64,000 nt of DNA. Origin: Amycolatopsis japonica (GTDB lineage: Bacteria; Actinomycetota; Actinomycetes; Mycobacteriales; Pseudonocardiaceae). Shown piece after piece: positions 40,746 to 48,339 of this stretch. The notes beneath the pieces are model-generated. The model saw only the letters and a list, made by a program, of their open reading frames with translations. It was not told the DNA's origin and ran no database searches. A program made the position numbers and the translations under genes. Each line of letters opens with the position of its first letter. Position 1 is the stretch's first letter. The DNA lies in contig NZ_CP008954.1 of NCBI RefSeq assembly GCF_000732925.1, positions 28,540 to 92,539 on the forward strand. The letters run 5' to 3'.

Positions 40746-41075
40746 TCAGTCTTCGAGCTGCGGCCGCCCGAAGGTGACGCGCCCGATTGCTCCCCACCTC
40801 TGCTCCTCCAGGGAGGAGATCGGCAGGTTGTTGATGAAGGTCGCGAGCGACTGCGGGCCGCCCTCGGCGAGGTTCTCCTCGCTGAAGGCGAACGGCTCCT
40901 GGCCGGTGTCGAAGCCCTCCCAGAGCAGGTCACCGATCGCGACACACGCGGTATGGGTCTCGATGACGTTGCGGTCGTAGGTGATCCAGATCTTGGTGTC
41001 GCCGGAGATCTCGACGACACGGCCGTCGGTGGTGCAGATCGCCACGACGTCGTCTCGTCCCTTGGCTTCTTGCAT
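40746..41075 (-). CDS. unknown 109-residue protein
   Basis: Beta-rich start (DDVVAICTTDGRVVEISGDT) and an acidic helical end. ATG at 41075 with AAGGAGG. Second gene behind module 10. Confidence 0.73.
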   Translation of the reverse strand: MQEAKGRDDVVAICTTDGRVVEISGDTKIWITYDRNVIETHTACVAIGDLLWEGFDTGQEPFAFSEENLAEGGPQSLATFINNLPISSLEEQRWGAIGRVTFGRPQLED

Positions 41076-41098
41076 GGCTGTTGCCTCCTTGGGGCAGG

Positions 41099-41599
41099 TC
41101 AGGCGGGTTCGGTGTAGTCGAAGAGCGGAATCGGGGCGCGTTGTCCGGCGATTCGTGACCAGCGCGGGTCGTCCGACCACAGGAACGCCTCACCGAAGCG
41201 ATAGGGCAGGAATCCGGGATCCGGCGGGATGACCGGGTAGGCGACCAGCTGCCGATTCACGCGGGCAAGGGTCACGGGCGGTTTCGCCGCGCTGGGTATG
41301 GAGATGCGATACGGGGGCGCGACGCCGTCGCCGGTGATAACCACGGAGCGGTGCCTGGCGAGCCGGAAGCCGTGGCCGCGGGCTTCGATGGCCCGGTAGA
41401 TCATCGCCGGGAATCCCTGGAACGCCTCGATGGTGGAGCCTTTGGGGACGCCGGGGCGGCCGGGGATGACGAGGCAGGGGTGACCGTCGTCCTCGTACTG
41501 CTTGGCGTATGCCCTGACGATGGCTTCATCGGCCACGGTGGCGTCGATTCCGATGAAGCCCGAGTCCTTGGGCCCGGTTGGCACGACGTAGAGATACAT
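41099..41599 (-). CDS. unknown 166-residue protein
   Basis: MYLYVVPTGPKDSGFIGIDA then a mixed fold ending DDPRWSRIAGQRAPIPLFDY. ATG at 41599 behind promoter module 10. No family recognised. Confidence 0.75.
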   Translation of the reverse strand: MYLYVVPTGPKDSGFIGIDATVADEAIVRAYAKQYEDDGHPCLVIPGRPGVPKGSTIEAFQGFPAMIYRAIEARGHGFRLARHRSVVITGDGVAPPYRISIPSAAKPPVTLARVNRQLVAYPVIPPDPGFLPYRFGEAFLWSDDPRWSRIAGQRAPIPLFDYTEPA

Positions 41600-41617
41600 C
41601 GCTTGGTCCTCACTGTT

Positions 41618-41678
41618 GCGTTGCTGACAGCAAGAACATTAACAGACAAGCGAAGCCCCCGTCAATGTGCATGTTGAC
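41618..41678 (-). promoter_or_regulatory. repeat promoter module 10
   Basis: GTCAATGTGCATGTTGAC (41661-41678); 18 bp; TAATGT (41636-41641); 7 bp; GTCAGCAACGC. The palindrome sits inside a 15-bp stem (41651-41688), which could end the unit upstream as well. Confidence 0.85.
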
Positions 41679-41701
41679 GGGGGCTTCGCGGGGATGCGGG
41701 A

Positions 41702-42052
41702 CTACTGGCCCACAACGAGGGGGACGCAGGCGCCTCGGATTACGCGGCGGACCACGATCGATCGACGGACGCGCGCCGTGTGGCCCGAGGTTCGGAAGCG
41801 TCCCCACTCCTCGGCATCGGCGCGCGTCTCAAAGATCGGCAGGGCGTATTCAACGAACCAGCCGGTGAGCCACTGGTTCTCATCGAGAGTGCCAACGTAG
41901 CCGTCGTAGGAGATCGGCGACGCGCCGCACGCTGCCGCGTAGCCCTGACGTCGCTCTCTCGCCAGGGCCACATGCTCGGCCCATCGCTCCTTGTCATCCG
42001 AAAAGATGGCCGGTTGCGCCTCGGAAATGCGGCGAACAGCGCCTTCGGTCAT
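41702..42052 (-). CDS. unknown 116-residue protein
   Basis: Helical start (EAQPAIFSDDKERWAEHVAL), aromatic middle. ATG at 42052 with GGGAGG; promoter module 11 upstream. No family recognised. Confidence 0.72.
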   Translation of the reverse strand: MTEGAVRRISEAQPAIFSDDKERWAEHVALARERRQGYAAACGASPISYDGYVGTLDENQWLTGWFVEYALPIFETRADAEEWGRFRTSGHTARVRRSIVVRRVIRGACVPLVVGQ

Positions 42053-42071
42053 GAGACTTCCTCCCGTGATT

Positions 42072-42130
42072 GCGTTGCTGACAAACAGAACGCTACACGA
42101 ATGCTTGCGGTTGTCAACGCGCGTGTTGAC
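42072..42130 (-). promoter_or_regulatory. repeat promoter module 11
   Basis: GTCAACGCGCGTGTTGAC (42113-42130); 16 bp; TAGCGT (42090-42095); 7 bp; GTCAGCAACGC. Confidence 0.85.
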
Positions 42131-42189
42131 ATAGGGAGGCCCCCGTGCCGGGGAAGGGGCACGGGGGCCGGGTCTCGGTGAAGCAGTGC

Positions 42190-42753
42190 TCAGCCGACGC
42201 TGTAGCGGGTGCGGGAGATGAGGCGTGCTCCGTACGGCAGGGCGGCGTGGTCGACGAGCTCGGGCTCGCCGTGCATCCAGGAGACTCGCCAACGGCCGCG
42301 TACGACGCTGAGGTTTTGGACGAGCCCGATCGGGCTCCAGCCCCGTATCCGGGATTCGCCGTGCTGTCCGACCCAGACGCCGGGGAGCTGGATGAAGTCT
42401 CCGGGCTGGACGAGGTCGAGCGGGATCCGCGGCTGCGCGTCTCCGTGAATGACCTTCAGAGCGGGGACGGTAGCGCCAGCGATCCGGGAGGAAACCGTGA
42501 GGAGCAGGAAGTGCCTGGTGTACTCGACGGTGACGCGCCGGGTGCCGTCGACCCGCTTGTCCAGGCGGGGCATGTCGAGCAGGACGTCCTCGTAGCGGGC
42601 GGCGTTGGCGTTCCGGGGCGCGGCGATCGTCGTGACGACGGTGGCTTCGCTGGTCTGGGTCTGGATTTTGCGGACGGGCAGGCCGGCGTGCTGGAGCCGG
42701 TGGCGGATCAGGCCGGTCTGGCGCATGGTGACGGGTTTTATCGTGACAGACAT
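42190..42753 (-). CDS. unknown 187-residue protein
   Basis: Beta-rich with VTVEYTRHFLLLTVSSRIAG and VQPGDFIQLPGVWVGQHG. ATG at 42753 with GGAGG; behind module 12. No family recognised. Confidence 0.75.
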   Translation of the reverse strand: MSVTIKPVTMRQTGLIRHRLQHAGLPVRKIQTQTSEATVVTTIAAPRNANAARYEDVLLDMPRLDKRVDGTRRVTVEYTRHFLLLTVSSRIAGATVPALKVIHGDAQPRIPLDLVQPGDFIQLPGVWVGQHGESRIRGWSPIGLVQNLSVVRGRWRVSWMHGEPELVDHAALPYGARLISRTRYSVG

Positions 42754-42770
42754 GGAAGTTCCTCCCGTTT

Positions 42771-42831
42771 GCGTTGCTGACAGTAAGCACGCTACGGGAG
42801 CGAACCCCCGGGTGTCAACACGCGCGTTGAC
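42771..42831 (-). promoter_or_regulatory. repeat promoter module 12
   Basis: GTCAACACGCGCGTTGAC (42814-42831); 18 bp; TAGCGT (42789-42794); 7 bp; GTCAGCAACGC. The palindrome is extended to a 15-bp perfect stem (42805-42840), also terminator-like. Confidence 0.85.
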
Positions 42832-42847
42832 ACCCGGGGGCGTGCGT

Positions 42848-43555
42848 CTACGGCTTGGTGGCCCAGATGACGCGGGTGATCGTCGAGGTGCCGGAGTTGG
42901 CGAAGGTGTCGCCCGGGAGTTCGTAGTGGTCCCCGTGCTCCTCGATGAGCTCGCGGATCTCGCAGTACTTGCGATCCTCGCGGTAGGAGAAGCTGTTCGG
43001 GACGATGGCGACGAGGGTTCCGTCGTACGCGAGCATGTCCCACGCCTTACGCACGTGGTCGATCCAGATGGTGCGGTTGCCGGGGACGTTGAACGGCGGG
43101 TTCATCAGGATGCCGTCGAACCGCAGTTCGGCCTCTTCGGGTGCCGGGTCGTAGACGTCGGGACCGTACTCCTCGAACGTGATGTTCCTGACCTCGTGGC
43201 GGAAGTGCTTGCCAATGTGCTCGGCCAGACCGCGTTCGGGCTCGATAGCGGTGAGGAAGTAGTCGCGCATTCGGAACTCCTCGTGCAGGGCTCGGACGAG
43301 GTTGCCGTTCCCGGCGGACGGTTCGAGCAGCAGCAGCGGCCCGTCCCACCTGATCTTGCGCTTGAGGAGGCCGGCGAGCTCGGCGGCGAGCTCGGGCGGT
43401 GTCGGAAAGAAGTTGGTGCGCTGGCGGTTCTCGCGGCCGCCGACGGAGGCCGCGAGCTTGACCGCCTTTTCGACGGCCGCGTTGGCATCGTCGTGGCGTC
43501 CTTCGGCGGTCGCTTTCCTGGCCTGGACGCGGAGCATGAGTTCGGTGGCGCGCAT
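42848..43555 (-). CDS. adenine-type DNA methyltransferase
   Basis: 235 residues. SAM-binding LLEPSAGNGNLV (77-88) and catalytic NPPF (152-155) define an N6-adenine methylase of the class without target-recognition domain. GTG or ATG near 43555; behind module 13. It would protect or mark phage DNA. No cognate nuclease is adjacent. Confidence 0.9.
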   Translation of the reverse strand: MRATELMLRVQARKATAEGRHDDANAAVEKAVKLAASVGGRENRQRTNFFPTPPELAAELAGLLKRKIRWDGPLLLLEPSAGNGNLVRALHEEFRMRDYFLTAIEPERGLAEHIGKHFRHEVRNITFEEYGPDVYDPAPEEAELRFDGILMNPPFNVPGNRTIWIDHVRKAWDMLAYDGTLVAIVPNSFSYREDRKYCEIRELIEEHGDHYELPGDTFANSGTSTITRVIWATKP

Positions 43556-43572
43556 GGGTCCTCATTTCGTTT

Positions 43573-43619
43573 GCGTTGCTGACACGAAGAACACTAGCGT
43601 CACTATTTGCGCTGGTCAA
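43573..43619 (-). promoter_or_regulatory. promoter module 13, palindrome lost
   Basis: TTGACC (43614-43619); 17 bp; TAGTGT (43591-43596); 7 bp; GTCAGCAACGC. The distal half of the operator is missing. Confidence 0.75.
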
Positions 43620-43624
43620 GCGTC

Positions 43625-43942
43625 CTATCCGAACAGCGAGACCTGTTCGACCTCCGCCTTGGTGACAGGAGGGGCCGGGGGCGCCGGGGGCGCCGGGCGG
43701 GCGCGCTTGCGCCTGGGGGCCACCTCCAACTGCCCTTCCTCGAAGAGGCTGATGCGGATCGACTCGCCGACGGCTGGCCCGTCGAGATACAGCAGTTCGT
43801 ACCAGTCGCGAATCACTCCGCCTTCGCGCGGAAACCAGAACAGGCCGTTCGGCTTGCTGCGCACCCATACGCACCCACTGGCGCCCGTCACCTGGCGAAC
43901 GTCCTTATTGGACGGCTCCGGGTCTCCGTATTCCCACTGCAC
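43625..43942 (-). CDS. unknown Pro/Ala-rich protein
   Basis: 105 residues. WVRSKPNGLFWFPREGGVIR then a Pro-rich stretch (PAPPAPPAPPVTKAE). GTG at 43942 with AAAGGAG. Behind module 14. Confidence 0.68.
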   Translation of the reverse strand: MQWEYGDPEPSNKDVRQVTGASGCVWVRSKPNGLFWFPREGGVIRDWYELLYLDGPAVGESIRISLFEEGQLEVAPRRKRARPAPPAPPAPPVTKAEVEQVSLFG

Positions 43943-43955
43943 GACATGCTCCTTT

Positions 43956-44002
43956 GCATTGCTGACAACCAGAACGCTATACACATCGCGACAGACGGGC
44001 AA
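43956..44002 (-). promoter_or_regulatory. weak promoter module 14
   Basis: TTGCCC (43997-44002) at 17 bp from TAGCGT (43974-43979); 7 bp; GTCAGCAATGC. No palindrome. Confidence 0.6.
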
Positions 44003-44055
44003 CCCCGCAATTCCGGGAGCGAACCCGCGAACATTCGACGGGAGCGAACCGAGAA

Positions 44056-44436
44056 TCAGGCGTCGGTCTTCGCGGCCGCCGTCATGGCGAGGAGTTGCTG
44101 ATAGGTGGTGAGCAGCACGGTGGTGAGCGCGGTCCGGGCCGCGCGGTTGAGTGAACGGTCCTGACCGATCGCGAGCATGGCGACAGTGATCGGGTCCTGG
44201 CCGGGCTCGTCGGCGGGCGACTCGGCGCCGGTGAGAAAGTCGGCGACGTCGAGCCGTCCCCACCTGCACAGCGCGGCAAGGCCGTCCGCGGCCGGTGCGG
44301 CGCCGTGCTTCATGCGGCTGAGCATGGCGGCGGACACTCCGGTCGCGCGAGCGACGTCGATCCAGGTCATGCGACGGGCGAGCCGGACCGTGTCGAGCGC
44401 GGAGTGGAAGCCGTCCGCGTCGAACCGAGTGCTCAT
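44056..44436 (-). CDS. XRE-family HTH protein, candidate phage repressor
   Basis: 126 residues. HTH at about 22-48 (TWIDVARATGVSAAMLSRMK) followed by AADGLAALCRWG, the XRE second part. ATG at 44436 with GGGGA. It faces the plus-strand unit at 44553, at the end of the module array, so it is a candidate to bind the palindromes. No -35 is seen upstream, and binding is unproven. Confidence 0.82.
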   Translation of the reverse strand: MSTRFDADGFHSALDTVRLARRMTWIDVARATGVSAAMLSRMKHGAAPAADGLAALCRWGRLDVADFLTGAESPADEPGQDPITVAMLAIGQDRSLNRAARTALTTVLLTTYQQLLAMTAAAKTDA

Positions 44437-44552
44437 CTGATCCCCTGCCCGTGCAGGTCGCCGCGCTGTTTCGACGACACCCTGCGGCCGACGCTACGAC
44501 TGGGTCCCGCCACGCGGGAAAACTCGGGTGGCCGTCTCGCGCGCACGTGTTG

Positions 44553-44577
44553 TACTGTTCTCACAGTCAGCAACACA
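44553..44577 (+). promoter_or_regulatory. plus-strand promoter with the conserved start motif
   Basis: TACTGT (44553-44558), 7 bp, GTCAGCAACAC. No consensus -35 and no palindrome, so it may need an activator. Confidence 0.65.
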
Positions 44578-44600
44578 CCGGGTGGCGTTTACGCAGGCCT

Positions 44601-44675
44601 GGGGCAAAAGGTGGGCCCGTCGCCGTAGCGACGGGCCCTTGCCCCTCGGAATTGCCACGAGGTGTCAGCAACGCA
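44601..44675 (+). promoter_or_regulatory. leader hairpin and second copy of the start motif
   Basis: GGGGCAA/TTGCCCC outer stem and GGGCCCGTCGC/GCGACGGGCCC inner stem (44601-44645) lie in the leader; GTCAGCAACGC recurs at 44664-44674, 22 bases before the start codon. The layout suggests attenuation or antitermination. Confidence 0.6.
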
Positions 44676-44696
44676 GCATGAAAGGCGAGACGGATT

Positions 44697-45524
44697 ATGG
44701 CACAGGAGGACCGGACGATCGACGACGCTCTGCCCGAACTGTGGACCATGCAGGGGCTCGCGACCGCGGCAGGCGTTCCGCGCAGCGACGTCGCCAAGCA
44801 GTACCTCGCCGGCCTGCTTCCTGGTGTCCGGGTCGGCGAGCGCCTCACGGTGTTCCGTGCCAAAACGCTGAACAAGCTGCGGAAGAACCCGGCACCGAAT
44901 ACGCCGAAGAAGGACGGCCGAATTCCTGAGCTGGTGACCACTGCGTGGGTCGCGGAACGCTGGGACCGCTCATCGACGGCGATCGACCGGCTCTACCGCT
45001 CCGGGAAGATACCGGGAAAGGTGCTCGGCGGCGTGCTGCTGTTCCGCCGGGCACTGATCGAAGAGCTCGATATCGACGAGCTCACGCCCGGCCCGCACCA
45101 CGAGCAGGTCGGGACCGGCGAGCCGGTCGAGGACCCGAAGCTGGCCGGGCTGCTCACCCGGGAGGAGGCGGCTGCGGTTCTGGGAATCAATCCGCAAGAG
45201 GTGATCACCTGGTACCGCTACGGCCGAGTCCCCGGCACCACGGCGACGACGACGGCCACCGCGCAGCGCAAGCTGCTGGTATTTCGTGAAGCGACGTTGC
45301 TCAACCTCGATGAGTCGAAGTTGCTCGAACCAGCTCGCGACGCCGTTCTCCCCGACCTTGTGTCCGGTGCGGAGGCTGCCGAAATCCTCGGGATCAGCGC
45401 TAAGGCGCTGGCGGACTGGAACGAGGCCGGCAAGCTGCCCGGCCGTCTGGTGACGGACAAGGACGAAGAGCGGCGGCGCATGGTGTACCGCCGGGAGGTC
45501 GTGGAGAGGCTTGCCGGGAGGTAA
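44697..45524 (+). CDS. protein with four tandem HTH-like repeats
   Basis: 275 residues. Repeats at TMQGLATAAGVPRSDVAKQY, TTAWVAERWDRSSTAIDRLY, LTREEAAAVLGINPQEVITW and VSGAEAAEILGISAKALADW, each followed by a KxPG-type turn, as in MerR/excisionase HTHs. The linker sequences differ, so this is an old duplication. ATG at 44697 with AAAGG upstream. It could bind several operators at once, or act as the activator for the module genes. Confidence 0.78.
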   Translation: MAQEDRTIDDALPELWTMQGLATAAGVPRSDVAKQYLAGLLPGVRVGERLTVFRAKTLNKLRKNPAPNTPKKDGRIPELVTTAWVAERWDRSSTAIDRLYRSGKIPGKVLGGVLLFRRALIEELDIDELTPGPHHEQVGTGEPVEDPKLAGLLTREEAAAVLGINPQEVITWYRYGRVPGTTATTTATAQRKLLVFREATLLNLDESKLLEPARDAVLPDLVSGAEAAEILGISAKALADWNEAGKLPGRLVTDKDEERRRMVYRREVVERLAGR

Positions 45525-45530
45525 CCGCTG

Positions 45531-45586
45531 GTGAACGACGAAGGGCCCCGCCCCCGTTTCGGGAGGCGGGGCCCTTCGTCGTTCAC
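45531..45586. terminator. 22-bp perfect bidirectional hairpin
   Basis: GTGAACGACGAAGGGCCCCGCC and its exact complement (45531-45552, 45565-45586) around a loop that is itself partly self-complementary. It lies between convergent genes and its right arm covers the stop of the gene at 45583. Confidence 0.8.
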
Positions 45587-46113
45587 TCCCCTGCCCGGTC
45601 TTCCTCGAGCTGGTGGTCTCCACCCGCGCAGCAGACGCATCCGATTTGGACGGTGAGCCACAGCCGGCGGGTGTGCTGCGGCCCTGGGTGGATGACCGCG
45701 CCGAGTTTGGTCATGTACCGCGGGCTGTCGTCGGGGACCAGCTGCAGCCCGGTCCATTGGGCGCCGGTGGTCTTGCGGGTGGGGCGGGCGAGCGCGTCGT
45801 AGGCGGGTTTCGCCGAGGCGGCGAGGTTGTCGGTGTCGGCGCTGGTGTTGTCACCGGGCGCCCAGTGCAGTTGCACGGTGAGGTGGTCGGCTTTCGGGAT
45901 CCGGGCTGCCCGTGCCCGCCAGGTCACGGCTTCGGCGATCACGCGTTTGTGCTCGGCGTGCTTGGCCCAGTGGAGTTTCCAGTTCAGGTTGTACGGGCAC
46001 AGCTTCTGCGGCCTGGTTCGGTTGACGGCCTTGCCGCCGCGTCGCCTGGGCTGCGGCGGCAGGACGAGCGGCACGTCGAGCTCGAAGACGCGGCCGAGGA
46101 TCGGTTCCGTCAC
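45583..46113 (-). CDS. RusA-like Holliday junction resolvase
   Basis: 176 residues. NTSADTDNLAASAKPAYDAL contains the acidic DxDN core, and QLVPDDSPRYM matches the late RusA motif; basic YNLNWKLHWAKHAEHKRV lies upstream. Resolves branched DNA in phage replication and recombination. GTG at 46113 overlaps the upstream stop (GTGA). Confidence 0.8.
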   Translation of the reverse strand: MTEPILGRVFELDVPLVLPPQPRRRGGKAVNRTRPQKLCPYNLNWKLHWAKHAEHKRVIAEAVTWRARAARIPKADHLTVQLHWAPGDNTSADTDNLAASAKPAYDALARPTRKTTGAQWTGLQLVPDDSPRYMTKLGAVIHPGPQHTRRLWLTVQIGCVCCAGGDHQLEEDRAGE

Positions 46114-46556
46114 GCGGCCACCTGCCAGCGGCTCGGCGCGCGGAGCGTGGCCACGGAGGCTTCGCGGCGCAGTTCGGCGCGGACGCGTTCGACGGTGCGC
46201 GGGCTGACGCCGGTCCGCTCGGCGACGACGGCGACCGTGAGCGGGGTCGCCGCGAGCGCGCGGAGCAGGTCGAGCTGCTCCGCGGGGATGTGCTCTTTCC
46301 GTGGCGCCGGGATGACGGCGGCCACCGGGGTCTCGCGGCGCAGTTCGGCGCGGACGCGTTCGATGGTGCGTTTGCTGACGCCGGTGCGGTCGACGATCTC
46401 GATGGCGTGCCGACCGGTGGCGGCGAGGCGCCGCAGGGCTTCCCGCTGCTCGGCGGGGAGCAGGCGGCCGAAGGCGATGATGCCTTCGCAGGCGAGCGCG
46501 ATGGCGAACTCGTCGAGCACGGCCTGGGGTTCGGGGTCGAACATCGGGATGGTCAC
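46110..46556 (-). CDS. protein with two tandem HTH repeats
   Basis: 148 residues. AIEIVDRTGVSKRTIERVRAEL and VAVVAERTGVSPRTVERVRAEL are near-copies about 57 residues apart. GTG at 46556 overlaps the upstream stop (GTGA). DNA-binding, perhaps in replication control. Confidence 0.78.
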   Translation of the reverse strand: MTIPMFDPEPQAVLDEFAIALACEGIIAFGRLLPAEQREALRRLAATGRHAIEIVDRTGVSKRTIERVRAELRRETPVAAVIPAPRKEHIPAEQLDLLRALAATPLTVAVVAERTGVSPRTVERVRAELRREASVATLRAPSRWQVAA

Positions 46557-46942
46557 GCCGCGACGCCCGTTCTCTTGTTGGCGCACAGGGTGCGGGCGAT
46601 CCCGGCGTCGACGCCGGTGCTGACGAGGCGTTCGTACTCGGCGGGGTCCTGGAGCCAGCCGAGGAGATCGGCAGGTGAGCGGTCTTCGAGGACCAGGCCG
46701 GCGAGGACGGTGAGGACGGCGCGGGTGCCGAGTTCGATCCCGGCCGGGACCGGGGTGCGGTCGTTTCTGAGGGCTCGGCGCAGGACGCGGTCGGCGTCGG
46801 CGAGTGCGAGCCCGATGCCGTCAGCGTCGCCGCGGTGTACGAGGTCGATGACCTGTTGGACGTGCGGGAGGACTTTGTCGAGGTGACGGCTTCCGGTGAC
46901 GGCGACGGCGTCGGCCGTCCCAGGTGCTGCTGGGGCGATCAT
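46553..46942 (-). CDS. unknown 129-residue protein
   Basis: Helical, with RHLDKVLPHVQQVIDLVHRG and DADGIGLALADADRVLRR. ATG at 46942. No family recognised. Confidence 0.72.
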   Translation of the reverse strand: MIAPAAPGTADAVAVTGSRHLDKVLPHVQQVIDLVHRGDADGIGLALADADRVLRRALRNDRTPVPAGIELGTRAVLTVLAGLVLEDRSPADLLGWLQDPAEYERLVSTGVDAGIARTLCANKRTGVAA

Positions 46943-46960
46943 CGCTCGTTCCCTTCGGGG

Positions 46961-47521
46961 CTAGTGGCTGCTGGTGGTGGCGGATTCGCGGGCGTAGCGT
47001 TCGGCGGCCGCGCGGCAGACCTTGCGGTGGCCGTGGAAGATCGGGGCGGGGCCGAGTGGCCAGACTCGGTTCTCGGTGAACCGGATGGGTCGCTGGTTCG
47101 CGGTGACCTCGCCGCCGCATTCGGGGCAGCGGCCCGCTTCGGAGAAGCGCAAGGCTCTGGCGAAGACGACGTCGGAGACCTGGTTGGCCTCCTGGGCGCG
47201 GCAGGGCACGGGCTCGTGGCAGCAGCCGCACACCGGGTAGTGGCCGTTCGGGTAGATCCACCAGGCGACGACTCCGGCCCAGGTGCGCAGCCGCAGGGAG
47301 CTGGTGCCCGTGGTGGCGTGGATGGTGACCAGGCTCGGGGTGGCGTCGCGGCCGTGGGTTTCGCGCATCGAGCGGTCGGTTTCGGTCCATGCGTCTCGGG
47401 GGACGGCGGCGACGTCCTTGACGATCCAGGCGCGCCGGTCGTAGGCGATGGTGTCGCCGATTTCGGGAGTCCGGCGGGTCTTCTCCGCGTCGGCGGGTTC
47501 CCATGCGGGCGGTTTCAGCAT
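46961..47521 (-). CDS. Cys-rich protein
   Basis: 186 residues. CGCCHEPVPC and CPECGG suggest a zinc domain; GLAPIFHGHRKVC-type end with a third Cys. ATG at 47521 overlaps the upstream gene by 7 bases. Confidence 0.75.
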   Translation of the reverse strand: MLKPPAWEPADAEKTRRTPEIGDTIAYDRRAWIVKDVAAVPRDAWTETDRSMRETHGRDATPSLVTIHATTGTSSLRLRTWAGVVAWWIYPNGHYPVCGCCHEPVPCRAQEANQVSDVVFARALRFSEAGRCPECGGEVTANQRPIRFTENRVWPLGPAPIFHGHRKVCRAAAERYARESATTSSH

Positions 47522-48339
47522 GTGCTTGCTCCCGCCTGGATGGCCGTCTGCGCGAACGGGCGGTCGTCGTCGGGGTGCAGCGCTTCGGGCAGTTCGTCGA
47601 CGTTCTGGACGAATCTGGGGCGCGGCAGTGGCGGCAGCTCGCGCGTGTGCGCGCGCGTGTGGTGGGTTACCTCCACGGCCGGAGTTTCGAGTTGGCCGCT
47701 GATTCGGTGAGCAGGCTGTTCGAGGGCAAGCCGACCCGGACCGCAGGGAGCGGAGCGACCGAGGACCGGAAGCGGCGCGGCAGCGCCTTCCTTCGATTCG
47801 GGTTGTTCTTCTGTTGTGGTTGTTGAGGGTTCAGGTTGTTGATCTCCCTTCTGAGGGAGGTCCGGACGTCCCTTGGAGCGGGTAACCGGATGTCCCTTGG
47901 AAGGGGTCGCCGGACCTCCCTTCTGAGGGATGTTCGGGCTGACCTGCACCTTTGTGCCGTAGAAGCTGGTCAGGGTGATGTGGCCGCCGAAGTTTCCGGG
48001 CGGCGCCTCGTGAACGGTGTAGATCAGCCGCTTGTACATGCGGTTCGGACCCCACCGGACCTCTTCGATCTCCACCGCGCCGAGCTCCACGAGCGGGCGC
48101 GTGTACTTCCCGACGTCGGTCGGCTTCTTGAGCCGCATCAGGCCGGCGAGCGTGGCCTGGGTGGGCCAGCAGGTGTCGTCGCGCCGCTGCCCGTTCACGT
48201 GCATGCGTAACAACGCGTAGAGCGTCTTCGACTGGGAGGGGAGATCGGCGAGGAGGACCCACTGGCCGACTGTGGTGTACGGGAATCCGCGTCCGTGGCG
48301 GATGGCCATCTCGGTGTCGGGGTCGTGCGTGTCGAACAA
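47515..48339 (-). CDS. winged-helix replication-type protein with KG repeats
   Basis: 274 residues. N-terminal winged helix (SKTLYALLRMHVNG, WPTQATLAGLMRLKKPTDV) as in DnaD/Rep-like proteins. About residues 135-165 hold four short repeats around PQKG, PSKG, RSKG and PQKG. A Pro-rich disordered tail follows. TTG at 48339 with CGGAGC upstream. First gene of the operon down to 45583. Confidence 0.75.
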   Translation of the reverse strand: MFDTHDPDTEMAIRHGRGFPYTTVGQWVLLADLPSQSKTLYALLRMHVNGQRRDDTCWPTQATLAGLMRLKKPTDVGKYTRPLVELGAVEIEEVRWGPNRMYKRLIYTVHEAPPGNFGGHITLTSFYGTKVQVSPNIPQKGGPATPSKGHPVTRSKGRPDLPQKGDQQPEPSTTTTEEQPESKEGAAAPLPVLGRSAPCGPGRLALEQPAHRISGQLETPAVEVTHHTRAHTRELPPLPRPRFVQNVDELPEALHPDDDRPFAQTAIQAGASTC

